A stretch of 64,000 nt of DNA from Bacteroides intestinalis (GTDB taxonomy: Bacteria > Bacteroidota > Bacteroidia > Bacteroidales > Bacteroidaceae), in contig NZ_CABJDN010000004.1 in NCBI RefSeq assembly GCF_902364365.1, positions 576,705-640,704 on the forward strand, given 5' to 3'. Below are positions 51,778 through 61,000 of the stretch, in pieces. A model generated the notes under the pieces. The model did no database searches. It was not told where the DNA came from and saw only the letters and a program-made list of their open reading frames with translations. Numbering within the stretch: the first letter of the stretch is position 1; each line of letters starts with the position of its first letter. Both the position numbers and the translations under genes were made by a program.

Positions 51778-53892
51778 ATGAAAAAAGTAACTTTATTCGC
51801 AACCGGTATCATCATGATGTCATGTGCACAACAACAACAACAGAAGCTTACGTATCCTGAAACCGCAAAGGTGGATACTGTAGATATTTATTTTGGAACA
51901 GAAGTTCCCGACCCGTATCGTTGGCTGGAGAATGACACTTCCGCTGCAACAGCTGCATGGGTGGAAGCTCAGAACAAAGTAACAAACGACTATTTGTCTA
52001 AGATACCTTTCCGCGATGCTTTGCTGAAGCGACTGACGGATGTGGCTAATTATGAAAAGATTGGTACACCATTCAAGAAACACGACAAGTATTATTTCTA
52101 TAAGAATGACGGTTTGCAGAACCAGAGCGTGCTGTATGTACAAGATAGCTTGGACGGCGAACCACGTGTATTCCTCGATCCTAATAAACTCTCGGACGAT
52201 GGTACAGTAGCCTTATCGGGTATCTCTTTCTCGAATAATGGAAAATATACAGCATATACCATATCACGCAGCGGATCGGATTGGCGTGAAATCTATGTGA
52301 TGGATACAGAAACCGGTAAACTGCTGGATGATCATATCGAATGGGCGAAGTTTACGGGAGCTACTTGGCAAGGAGATGGCTTCTATTACAGTGCTTATGA
52401 TGCTCCGGTGAAAGGAAAGGAATTTTCTAACGTAAATGAGAATCATAAAATTTATTATCATAAGATGGGTACGCCGCAGTCACAGGATCAACTGATCTAT
52501 CAGAATCCTGTATACCCCAAGCGTTTCTATACTGCCAGTGTAAATGAGGATGAAACTGTCCTGTTTCTGTATGAGAGCGGTGACGGGCGCGGTAATGCCT
52601 TATATATGAAAGACCTGCGTAAACCTAATGCTCCATTTGTGACAATGGCTACGGATATGGATTATAGCTATGCTCCGATGGAGGTAATAGGAGATAAGAT
52701 TTATATGTTTACAAACTACGATGCACCTAAGTATCGTCTTATGATAGCAGATATCAATAAGCCTGCCTTGAAAGACTGGACGGAACTGGTTCCGGAGAGT
52801 GAAAATGTACTTTCGGATGCAGGTGTGATAGGTGGAAAACTGTTCCTGACGTATGATAAAGATGCAGCCAACCATGCCTATGTATATGGACTGGATGGTA
52901 AAGAAATACTGGAAATAGAATTGCCTTCACTTGGCTCTGTAGGTTTCACTGGAGACAAGGATGATAAGGAATGTTTCTTCGGATTTACTTCATTTACCAT
53001 ACCCGGTGCTACTTATAAATATGATATGGATGCGAATACCTACGAGATTTTCCGTGCTCCGAAGGTTGACTTTAATTCTGACGAATTTGTGACAGAACAA
53101 GTATTCTATCCCAGCAAAGACGGAACGAAGATACCGATGTTCCTGACTTATAAGAAGGATCTCAAGAAGGATGGCAAGAATCCCGTGTTCCTTTATGGTT
53201 ACGGTGGTTTCAATATCAGCCTTAATCCGGGCTTCTCTACATCCCGTATTCCGTTCTTGGAAAATGGAGGTATCTATGCACAGGTTAACCTGCGTGGGGG
53301 TGGCGAGTATGGTGAAGACTGGCACATAGCAGGTACCAAGATGCAGAAGCAAAATGTATTTGATGATTTTATTTCAGCTGCTGAATATCTTATAGGTAAT
53401 AAATATACTAATAAAGATAAAATTGCCATAGTAGGCGGTTCCAATGGTGGTTTGCTGGTAGGAGCCTGTATGACACAACGTCCTGATCTGTTCCGTGTAG
53501 CTATTCCGCAGGTAGGTGTAATGGATATGTTGCGTTATCATAAGTTCACTATCGGATGGAACTGGGCAAGCGATTACGGTACGAGTGAGGACAGTAAGGA
53601 AATGTTTGAGTACTTGAAAGGCTACTCTCCACTGCACAACCTGAAACCCGGTACCCAATATCCTGCAACGATGGTTATTACTGCCGATCATGATGACCGT
53701 GTAGTTCCTGCCCACTCATTTAAATTCGCTGCTACCCTGCAGGAATGTAATGACGGAACGAATCCTACGCTTATCCGTATTGAAAGCAAAGCCGGACATG
53801 GTGCAGGTAAGCCAATGAGTAAGGTGCTTGAAGAACAGGCCGACACCTACGCCTTTATCATGTATAATATGGGAATGAAGTTTGATAAGTAG
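51778..53892 (+). CDS. Prolyl oligopeptidase family serine peptidase (S9A), lipoprotein
   Basis: A 704-residue peptidase predicted to cleave short peptides after proline. ATG 51778 (MKKVTLFATGIIMMSC) starts a lipoprotein signal with the cysteine near residue 16; ATG 51769 is three codons upstream. A seven-bladed propeller region (about 80-420) precedes the alpha/beta hydrolase domain. Catalytic residues are S555 in IVGGSNGGLL, the aspartate of ITADHDDRVVP, and the histidine of KAGHGAG. Length fits the family. It stands alone between the PUL and gdhA, and its stop codon lies inside the following heptad hairpin. Confidence 0.94.
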   Translation: MKKVTLFATGIIMMSCAQQQQQKLTYPETAKVDTVDIYFGTEVPDPYRWLENDTSAATAAWVEAQNKVTNDYLSKIPFRDALLKRLTDVANYEKIGTPFKKHDKYYFYKNDGLQNQSVLYVQDSLDGEPRVFLDPNKLSDDGTVALSGISFSNNGKYTAYTISRSGSDWREIYVMDTETGKLLDDHIEWAKFTGATWQGDGFYYSAYDAPVKGKEFSNVNENHKIYYHKMGTPQSQDQLIYQNPVYPKRFYTASVNEDETVLFLYESGDGRGNALYMKDLRKPNAPFVTMATDMDYSYAPMEVIGDKIYMFTNYDAPKYRLMIADINKPALKDWTELVPESENVLSDAGVIGGKLFLTYDKDAANHAYVYGLDGKEILEIELPSLGSVGFTGDKDDKECFFGFTSFTIPGATYKYDMDANTYEIFRAPKVDFNSDEFVTEQVFYPSKDGTKIPMFLTYKKDLKKDGKNPVFLYGYGGFNISLNPGFSTSRIPFLENGGIYAQVNLRGGGEYGEDWHIAGTKMQKQNVFDDFISAAEYLIGNKYTNKDKIAIVGGSNGGLLVGACMTQRPDLFRVAIPQVGVMDMLRYHKFTIGWNWASDYGTSEDSKEMFEYLKGYSPLHNLKPGTQYPATMVITADHDDRVVPAHSFKFAATLQECNDGTNPTLIRIESKAGHGAGKPMSKVLEEQADTYAFIMYNMGMKFDK

Positions 53893-53987
53893 TGATTAGT
53901 GATTAATGATTAGTGATAAGTGATTATGTAATGCGGTGTAAGGATGAAGCCTGCTAATCACTTATCACTAATCATTAATCACTACTT
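53887..53987. repeat. Heptad (GTGATTA-type) hairpin after the prolyl oligopeptidase gene
   Basis: The right arm (53955-53987) mirrors the left arm over 32 nt, apart from one extra GATTAGT-type heptad in the left arm. The stop codon TAG is part of the left arm. It may act as a terminator-like structure, although no T-run follows. Confidence 0.8.
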
Positions 53988-54054
53988 ATTTGACATTTTA
54001 TCATTCTTTAATCAAAATATCACTGGAAAGTATAGGTGAATCCAAAAGAATTCC

Positions 54055-54062
54055 TATATTTG
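54055..54062 (+). promoter_or_regulatory. Bacteroides -7 box for gdhA
   Basis: TATATTTG fits TAnnTTTG and lies 74 nt upstream of the gdhA ATG. No perfectly spaced -33 element was found. Confidence 0.55.
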
Positions 54063-54136
54063 CAGTGTTATTCGTTGACACTTTGTTCGAATAACCTTGA
54101 AATCACGAAAGGATAAACCTTTTAAAACGTAATATT

Positions 54137-55474
54137 ATGAATATCGAACGAATTATGTCCTCTTTAGAGGCAAAGCATCCCGGCGAGTCTGAATATCTTC
54201 AAGCCGTAAAGGAAGTACTTCTTTCCATCGAAGATATCTATAACCAGCATCCAGAGTTCGAGAAAGCTAAAATCATAGAACGCTTGGTTGAACCCGACCG
54301 TATCTTTACGTTCCGTGTTACTTGGGTGGACGACAAAGGTGATGTACAAACCAACCTTGGTTATCGTGTGCAATTCAACAATGCCATTGGCCCGTACAAA
54401 GGCGGCATTCGTTTCCATGCTTCTGTAAACCTTTCCATCCTGAAATTCTTAGGATTCGAACAGACGTTTAAAAATGCACTGACTACTCTGCCTATGGGTG
54501 GTGGTAAAGGTGGTTCCGACTTCTCTCCACGTGGTAAGAGCGATGGTGAAATTATGAGATTCTGCCAGGCTTTCATGTTGGAACTGTGGCGTCATCTTGG
54601 TCCGGATATGGATGTGCCAGCCGGTGATATCGGTGTAGGTGGCCGTGAAGTGGGCTATATGTTCGGTATGTATAAGAAGCTGACGCGTGAGTTTACCGGT
54701 ACATTTACCGGAAAAGGTTTGGAATTCGGTGGTTCTTTGATTCGTCCTGAAGCTACAGGTTTCGGTGGATTGTACTTCGTGAACCAGATGTTAGAAACTA
54801 AAGGCATTGATATCAAAGGTAAGACCGTTGCTATTTCCGGTTTCGGAAATGTGGCTTGGGGGGCTGCTACCAAAGCGACCGAATTGGGTGCAAAGGTAGT
54901 TACTATCTCCGGACCGGACGGGTATATTTATGATCCGAATGGTATCAGTGGTGAAAAGATAGATTATATGCTTGAACTCCGTTCATCGGGCAACGATATC
55001 GTGGCTCCGTATGCAGATGAATTCCCCGGTTCTACATTTGTTGCCGGTAAGCGTCCGTGGGAAGTGAAAGCTGATATTGCATTGCCTTGTGCTACGCAAA
55101 ATGAACTGAATGGTGATGATGCCCGTCAGTTGATTGAAAATAAAGTGATGTGTGTAGGAGAAATTTCAAATATGGGCTGTACGCCGGAAGCAATTGATTT
55201 GTTCATTGAACATAAGATTATGTATGCTCCGGGTAAGGCTGTCAATGCCGGTGGTGTTGCTACTTCCGGATTGGAAATGTCACAGAATGCAATGCACCTC
55301 AGTTGGTGTGCTGCTGAAGTGGACGAAAAACTGCACGCTATTATGCACGGCATTCATGCACAATGCGTAAAATATGGGACAGAACCTGACGGTTACATCA
55401 ACTACGTGAAGGGTGCCAATATTGCAGGCTTCATGAAGGTGGCTCACGCTATGATGGGTCAGGGAATTATTTAA
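54137..55474 (+). CDS. gdhA: NADP-dependent glutamate dehydrogenase
   Basis: A 445-residue hexameric-type glutamate dehydrogenase that assimilates ammonia by reductive amination of 2-oxoglutarate. GPYKGGIRFH (substrate lysine region), LPMGGGKGGSDF (catalytic lysine loop), DVPAGDIGVGGREVGYM and the dinucleotide-binding SGFGNVAWG are all intact. Length equals the family norm. It is transcribed alone from a likely promoter at 54055-54062 and ends at a strong terminator. NADP preference is inferred from its closeness to bacterial GdhA. Confidence 0.97.
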   Translation: MNIERIMSSLEAKHPGESEYLQAVKEVLLSIEDIYNQHPEFEKAKIIERLVEPDRIFTFRVTWVDDKGDVQTNLGYRVQFNNAIGPYKGGIRFHASVNLSILKFLGFEQTFKNALTTLPMGGGKGGSDFSPRGKSDGEIMRFCQAFMLELWRHLGPDMDVPAGDIGVGGREVGYMFGMYKKLTREFTGTFTGKGLEFGGSLIRPEATGFGGLYFVNQMLETKGIDIKGKTVAISGFGNVAWGAATKATELGAKVVTISGPDGYIYDPNGISGEKIDYMLELRSSGNDIVAPYADEFPGSTFVAGKRPWEVKADIALPCATQNELNGDDARQLIENKVMCVGEISNMGCTPEAIDLFIEHKIMYAPGKAVNAGGVATSGLEMSQNAMHLSWCAAEVDEKLHAIMHGIHAQCVKYGTEPDGYINYVKGANIAGFMKVAHAMMGQGII

Positions 55475-55512
55475 AGGAAAACTTTGTTTAGTTGTATTTG
55501 TATTTGTGGTTT

Positions 55513-55554
55513 GTGCTGCCCCTGCCTGCGAAGGTGTAGGGCAGTACTTTTTTT
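55513..55554 (+). terminator. gdhA intrinsic terminator
   Basis: GTGCTGCCC (55513-55521) pairs with GGGCAGTAC (55539-55547) with one G-U pair, followed by seven T. Confidence 0.9.
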
Positions 55555-55556
55555 AT

Positions 55557-55643
55557 AGTGATTAGTGGTGAGTGATTAGTGATTAATGCTGTGCAGGGTA
55601 TGGGTACTATGTATTAATCACTAATCACTCACCACTAATCACT
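55557..55643. repeat. Heptad hairpin with a 31-bp perfect stem between gdhA and the M24 gene
   Basis: The left arm (55557-55587) and right arm (55613-55643) are exact complements, built from TTAGTGA/GTGATTA heptads, with a 25-nt loop. A seven-T run follows on the plus strand, so it can act as a second terminator just ahead of the M24 promoter. Confidence 0.85.
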
Positions 55644-55653
55644 GTTTTTTTCT

Positions 55654-55661
55654 TACCTTTG
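55654..55661 (+). promoter_or_regulatory. -7 box deciding the start of the M24 peptidase gene
   Basis: TACCTTTG fits TAnnTTTG. It covers the in-frame TTG at 55659, so that codon cannot be the start, and the ATG at 55689 is favoured. Confidence 0.6.
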
Positions 55662-55688
55662 CATCTCGAAATTATAAATAACAAAGAG

Positions 55689-56849
55689 ATGTTACAACCT
55701 GAATTGAAACTGAGACGCGATAAAATACGCGCCTTGATGGCTCAACAAGAGATTGATGCCGCTCTTATCACTTGCAATGTAAATTTAATCTATACGTATG
55801 GACGTGTTGTCAGCGGTTATCTCTATTTGCCTCTGAATGCTCCGGCACGTTTGTTTATCAAGCGCCCTAATAATATTGAAGGGGAACATATTCATCCTAT
55901 CCGTAAGCCGGAACAGTTACCTGAATTATTGAAAGAGTACGGACTGCCCCTGCCTGCGAAGTTAATGCTGGAGGGGGATGAGCTGTCGTATACAGAATAT
56001 ACCCGCCTGGCAGCCTGCTTTCCGGAAACGACAGTTGTGAATGGTACGCCTATTATTCGTAAGGCACGCAGTATAAAGACGAATATTGAGATTGAGATGT
56101 TCCGTCGGTCGGGTGCTGCCCATACAAAAGCTTATGAGCAAATTCCTTCGGTGTATCAACCGGGAATGACAGACCGCCAGTTGTCTATTGAGATAGAACG
56201 TCTGATGCGCCTGGAAGGTTGTCTGGGGATTTTCCGGACTTTTGGTCAGGGCATGGAGATATTTATGGGAAGTCTGTTGGCTGGTGACAATGCTACTGCT
56301 CCTGCACCTTATGATTTTGCTTTAGGGGGTGAAGGACTTGATCCGTCTATACCTATCGGTGCGAATGGTGCAATGTTACAACCCGGACAGAGTCTCATGG
56401 TGGATATGGGTGGAAACTTCAATGGATATATGGGTGATATGAGCCGTGTGTTTTCTATTGGTAAGTTGCCGGAGAGAGCTTATGTTGCTCATCAAACTTG
56501 CCTGGAAATACAGGAAGCTGTAACAGAAAAGGCAAAACCGGGAGCTGTGTGCGAAGATCTTTATAATACAGCCATCGATATGGTTACTAAAGCTGGCTTT
56601 GCTGATTACTTTATGGGAGCCGGACAGAAAGCGAAATTTATAGGTCATGGCATTGGTCTGGAAATCAATGAAGCGCCTGTACTTGCTCCACGCATGAAGC
56701 AAGAGTTAGAGCCGGGCATGGTATTTGCACTCGAACCGAAAATAGTATTGCCGGGTATCGGTCCATTGGGTATCGAGAATTCTTGGGTAGTAACAGCGGA
56801 CGGGGTAGAGAAGTTGACGCTGTGCAAGGAAGAAATTATAGAAATGTAG
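55689..56849 (+). CDS. M24 family metallopeptidase (Xaa-Pro aminopeptidase type)
   Basis: A 386-residue pita-bread-fold peptidase predicted to remove N-terminal residues preceding proline. The N-terminal creatinase-like domain is followed by the catalytic domain with all five metal ligands: MVDMGGNFNGYMGDMSR (two aspartates), GHGIGLEINEAPVL (histidine), FALEPKI (glutamate) and GIENSWVVT (glutamate). I start at ATG 55689 (MLQPELKLRRDKI) because the upstream in-frame TTG falls in the predicted -7 box. A heptad hairpin precedes and another follows the gene. Confidence 0.92.
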   Translation: MLQPELKLRRDKIRALMAQQEIDAALITCNVNLIYTYGRVVSGYLYLPLNAPARLFIKRPNNIEGEHIHPIRKPEQLPELLKEYGLPLPAKLMLEGDELSYTEYTRLAACFPETTVVNGTPIIRKARSIKTNIEIEMFRRSGAAHTKAYEQIPSVYQPGMTDRQLSIEIERLMRLEGCLGIFRTFGQGMEIFMGSLLAGDNATAPAPYDFALGGEGLDPSIPIGANGAMLQPGQSLMVDMGGNFNGYMGDMSRVFSIGKLPERAYVAHQTCLEIQEAVTEKAKPGAVCEDLYNTAIDMVTKAGFADYFMGAGQKAKFIGHGIGLEINEAPVLAPRMKQELEPGMVFALEPKIVLPGIGPLGIENSWVVTADGVEKLTLCKEEIIEM

Positions 56850-56855
56850 AAATAG

Positions 56856-56929
56856 TGATTAGTTGTTAGTGATAAGTGATTAATGCTGTGTTTACAACTA
56901 ACTAATCACTTATCACTAACAACTAATCA
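56856..56929. repeat. Heptad hairpin with a 27-bp perfect stem between convergent genes
   Basis: Arms 56856-56882 and 56903-56929 are exact complements built from GTGATTA/TTAGTTG heptads. It sits between the M24 gene and the convergent DUF3843-like gene and may serve as a bidirectional terminator, though T-runs are short. Confidence 0.85.
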
Positions 56930-56936
56930 TTTATTT

Positions 56937-57938
56937 TCACTCCCCTTCGTAATATTCACACAAGAAGTAACGCGCAATGAAGTCCCAGTTATCATGTAAT
57001 ACCTCTTTTCCACCGGGGAAAGGAAGTTGCAGATCAGGGAATAATCCTTTAGCCATACCATATTTTACAAGATCGAAGGGGCAAGCACCCGGATAAGTGA
57101 ATAATTTGAATCCTCTATCAGCAGCATTTGCTGCATTGTATGTTGGATTATGCGGATCGCAGAAACAATAGGAAACATTCGGGGCAATCAGCATACCTTT
57201 GGCGTTGGCATAGATTACGAAGTTCCTTTCATTCTTTAATTCGGGTAATAAACTTTCATTTCTATTTTCCCATTTAAGTTCTTCTATAAAGAATTTACAT
57301 AGCTCGTCATATGCAGAGAAATACAATAGTGGTTCTCCTTTACTGTATGCCAGACAATTTTCTACATCTTTCTTGAGTTGCATTCCCGGTTTAATTTCGG
57401 GTAATGGCACTTGAGGCATTTCTAATAAATCCAATCCCATCACCCAAATAGGAGAAGAAGGCTCGTCACAAATAGGTGCTTCTTCGAATGAAGCATCCAT
57501 TAGATCATACGCTTCCTGGCTGAGTGCTAATAAATCGGGATTATGAGGGTCTTGGATGATAACCTCGTCTTCTTCAAAAATGGCATATCGGGAGAAAAGT
57601 GTCCATTGTACAAATGACAAGTCCTCTACGTTGATTTCATCGGGAGTATATGCTTCCGTCAGTGTATAGAAAGGCAGATAAGATTTATACAGTCCGTAGT
57701 ATGCATCTGAAAACTCTTTCCAGCCACCTGATTGGGCTATACAATCTTGGAAGTAGAGAGCTAATGAGATGGCGGCATCTACTCTTTCCGTTTCAGATTT
57801 TTTACAGTATAATGGAGATTGATCGATCAAAAGAAGTAGTTGACTGGCGAAGTGCAAATACCAGGTGTCGGTCGGAACTTGTTTACTGCGTTCGTTAGCT
57901 GCTAACCAACGCTTCATGTAAATTCTTGATTGTTTCAT
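56937..57938 (-). CDS. DUF3843-like protein of unknown function
   Basis: A 333-residue soluble protein with no signal peptide. The N-terminal MKRWLAANERSK and YLHFASQLL, and the central GWKEFSDAYYGLYKSYLPFY followed by YTPDEINVEDLSFVQWTLFSRY, resemble the Bacteroidota family DUF3843 as I remember it. I cannot verify the match here. The C-terminal half has SYCFCDPHNPTYNAANAADRGFKL and PGACPFDLVKYGMAKGLFPD. No catalytic motif was recognised. It is transcribed towards the M24 gene and lies upstream of no obvious partner; sprA follows on the right on the same strand. Confidence 0.78.
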   Translation of the reverse strand: MKQSRIYMKRWLAANERSKQVPTDTWYLHFASQLLLLIDQSPLYCKKSETERVDAAISLALYFQDCIAQSGGWKEFSDAYYGLYKSYLPFYTLTEAYTPDEINVEDLSFVQWTLFSRYAIFEEDEVIIQDPHNPDLLALSQEAYDLMDASFEEAPICDEPSSPIWVMGLDLLEMPQVPLPEIKPGMQLKKDVENCLAYSKGEPLLYFSAYDELCKFFIEELKWENRNESLLPELKNERNFVIYANAKGMLIAPNVSYCFCDPHNPTYNAANAADRGFKLFTYPGACPFDLVKYGMAKGLFPDLQLPFPGGKEVLHDNWDFIARYFLCEYYEGE

Positions 57939-58007
57939 GTTGTTTTACTTTATATTGGACAAAGATAGGGCTTTCCCTTGAACTTGTGCTCCTACCGTCG
58001 GATATAT

Positions 58008-61000
58008 TTACCGCGTCAGTGAGAATTTCATACTGAAACCGAAGTCTGCACTGACAACGGGGTACGAACTGGAAGATATCAGTGGGGTATTTTGCTGACG
58101 ATCGTAGTAGAGGCGCAAAGTTAGGAGGCGACTTAGGGTGTAGTCTGCAGAACAGGATATTTTAAGGGCTTTGTTTCCATTGGTAGCCTGGGCAAATCCT
58201 TGTTGGATATCACGGCAAAGGGCCGACTGGTTACGGAATGATATATCGGTGCGAAGAGCAAGATCATGGCTGACACGATTTTTACTGTCCTTTACATTGC
58301 GGCGGCTGAATAAGTTGAAGTTTACAATCTTGTATCCCAGACCGATTACAAAGTCACGTGAGGCTGTTTCTACCAGTTGGCAGGCACTCATACTAAGATT
58401 TAGAATACGGCTGGTTTTATATTCTACCTTGGCAGTAAGTCCATTTTTGAGAGTAGCATCCATACCAATGAGAGGAGAGAATTGCTCGTTGATGGATACC
58501 ATGCTGATATCGAAACGGGATGAAGGAATGGGATTTCCTGTTTGTACATCTTCTACAAAGCCAAGATCGCCCATGTAGCTCATAAAACTTTGGAAAGTAT
58601 TGTAGCTGCCGACACTATATGTACTCCGGTAGGCGTGATTCAGATTGACGCTGCGGAAATTCTTTTTGAACCAGGCTATCTTGGTGAGTCCGGTGTAGGT
58701 AATGCGCCAGTTCGGCATCATGGAGAACAGGCTGGGGAAGAAGTCGAGAGCCGAGTTACGGGCATTCCTTCCGGTATAAGCGGCAAGGAAAGCAGGTATC
58801 ATTACGTCCGGTGAATGTTTGCTGATAGTGCCGTTGGTTGGATCGAATGTCTTACCGGCAAAGGTGCTGCTTTGTGGGTATTGTGCACCAATGAACTGAG
58901 TTTCCACACGGTCCCGGATAACATCGAGGTTACGACGGAAGCGTTCGAAAGTACCGGAACGGTAGCCATCTCCGGCACTGAGTCGTTCGAAAGAACTTCC
59001 GATAGAAATGATGCTCATAGAGAAATTGCCACTGCGGGTATCCGGCATGCCTGCGAACATATATTGCATTTCGCGACTACGGTTACGGGTACGATTGGCA
59101 GTGAGGTCTATTTTGAGGTCGCGTATTGGCTCCAGGGAAATACGTAGTTGCAAGTCTTCCAGTGCATTGCTACTGGCCGGACTTACAATGGAGTCGTTAC
59201 AAACAAGCCAATCGTTTTGTAGGGCACGATCAATGTAGCCATCTCCGGTAAGACCAAAAGCAAAGTCTATTCCCGGAGCAAGGAAGCCACCATGTTTTTT
59301 TTGTCCGAACATGTCACCGACTTCAGGACGGAAGCCGGGAAGGGTCATGGCATATGTATTCTTGTACGTAAAGCTAAAATTGCGCACGCTCATAGCGAAG
59401 CGGGCGGTATGTTGCCCGAATTTATACCACCAGCCATCTTCCGGATTGGGCCCGGGAATGATCGTAAGTTTAATGCGTGCCGTATCTTTTGTATCGATAC
59501 GGAGGGAATTGGCACTTAGGACCTTATAATTTACAGGATAACGACGCCCGTCGACTGTAAGTGCACTGACTTTGGGACGACGGGAGTTCATATTGTGCTG
59601 TATCGTGAGGGTGGTATCTGCACGTAGTTGTACTTCTTTATCGTAGCGGCGTGGCTTCTGTTCTTTGGGGGATGTCGGTTTGCGATACGAGGCAGAGAAA
59701 CGACGGTTTACTTGCTTCAGATAGGGGATCTTGTTATATAACGCTTCAAGATTGAAACGGGAATTTACATCGATACTTCGTTGGTTGCTGACAGTATTTC
59801 CCATTTCTATGCCTTCGGATAAAGAGACGCCACGATCCCAATTATAGGAAGAAGCAAAGCGGAGATCTCCACTGATCCAGTCAGTGGCGGGGAATTTATC
59901 AAATGGGAGTTTATAGGTAGCATTGAATGTCTGCTGGAAGTCGATGGGACGACCGAGTGAGAGCAGGCTACGGCGGACAGTATCCTTCCAGGCTGTGTAT
60001 TCGTCGGGATAAAGGTCTTTATTCACTACACCGTAGGGCTCTACTATTTCAGCGTGGGTAGCAGAGGTGAAATTGAAGCGAAGGCTTTTTGTCAGGTCCC
60101 AGCGCAGGGCAAAGTCACGGTTCCAGAGAAATTCTTTGGCTACAGAGATTGGAATACTTTCGATACTGATGTCTCCATTGCCCACAGATATTCCGGAGGT
60201 CAATGCTTCCAGGTCACGGAGTTGCAGTTCGTAGTAATGGCGCGTCATGTCGGTATTGAATGATATACTTTGAGGTAGCCAGTTCAGATTGAATTCCTTA
60301 ATGAAGCGCATCCAGGGAGACTTGTTCTCCATGCTTTTGAAAGGTTCCCATGGACGGTATATGGGAGCGTAGTTATAAGTCATAGCAGCACGCCAGTCTG
60401 TTTCATTTTCATAGGCGGTAGTACTGCCTTGATTATGACGTAGGGAACGGGAGTAGCTGAAAGTAAAGTTTCCCGGATCGTATGGCATGGGATTCTTACT
60501 GGTGATACCCAGCCGTGCATTGCTGAGGCTGAAATTACGGTAGGTAGTAATTTCACGGGCTATATTCATCAGTGAGTCGCGTTCCCAATCGGTGGTGCAG
60601 GCGTCAAGTGCATCATCCAGTAACATATCTTTGTCCAGCGGATTATACTTGGGCGTAGTGGCTTCTTTGGAGTAGGAGAAATAAATGGGCGCAGTCAGTT
60701 TGGCTTTCTTGGGAAAGAAGCGTCCAAGGTCGAATGTAGTAGTGAAGCTGTATTGATAGTAGTCATCCAGACGGCGTTCACTGACACTTTGTTCCAATCC
60801 GCCGAAACCGGCTGTTTCCATGTGTCCGGCCAGATTGATACTACCTATATCAGAGAGTTGCACATTGAGATTGCCCTGTGCAGCCCAACCACCTTCTTCA
60901 TTGAATTCGGTGAGACGCAGTTCGTTTACCCAGATTTCTGCAGACTTGACGGTACGAGAATTATTGCGAACTCCGATCATCAGGGTCTTTACTTCTGCCA

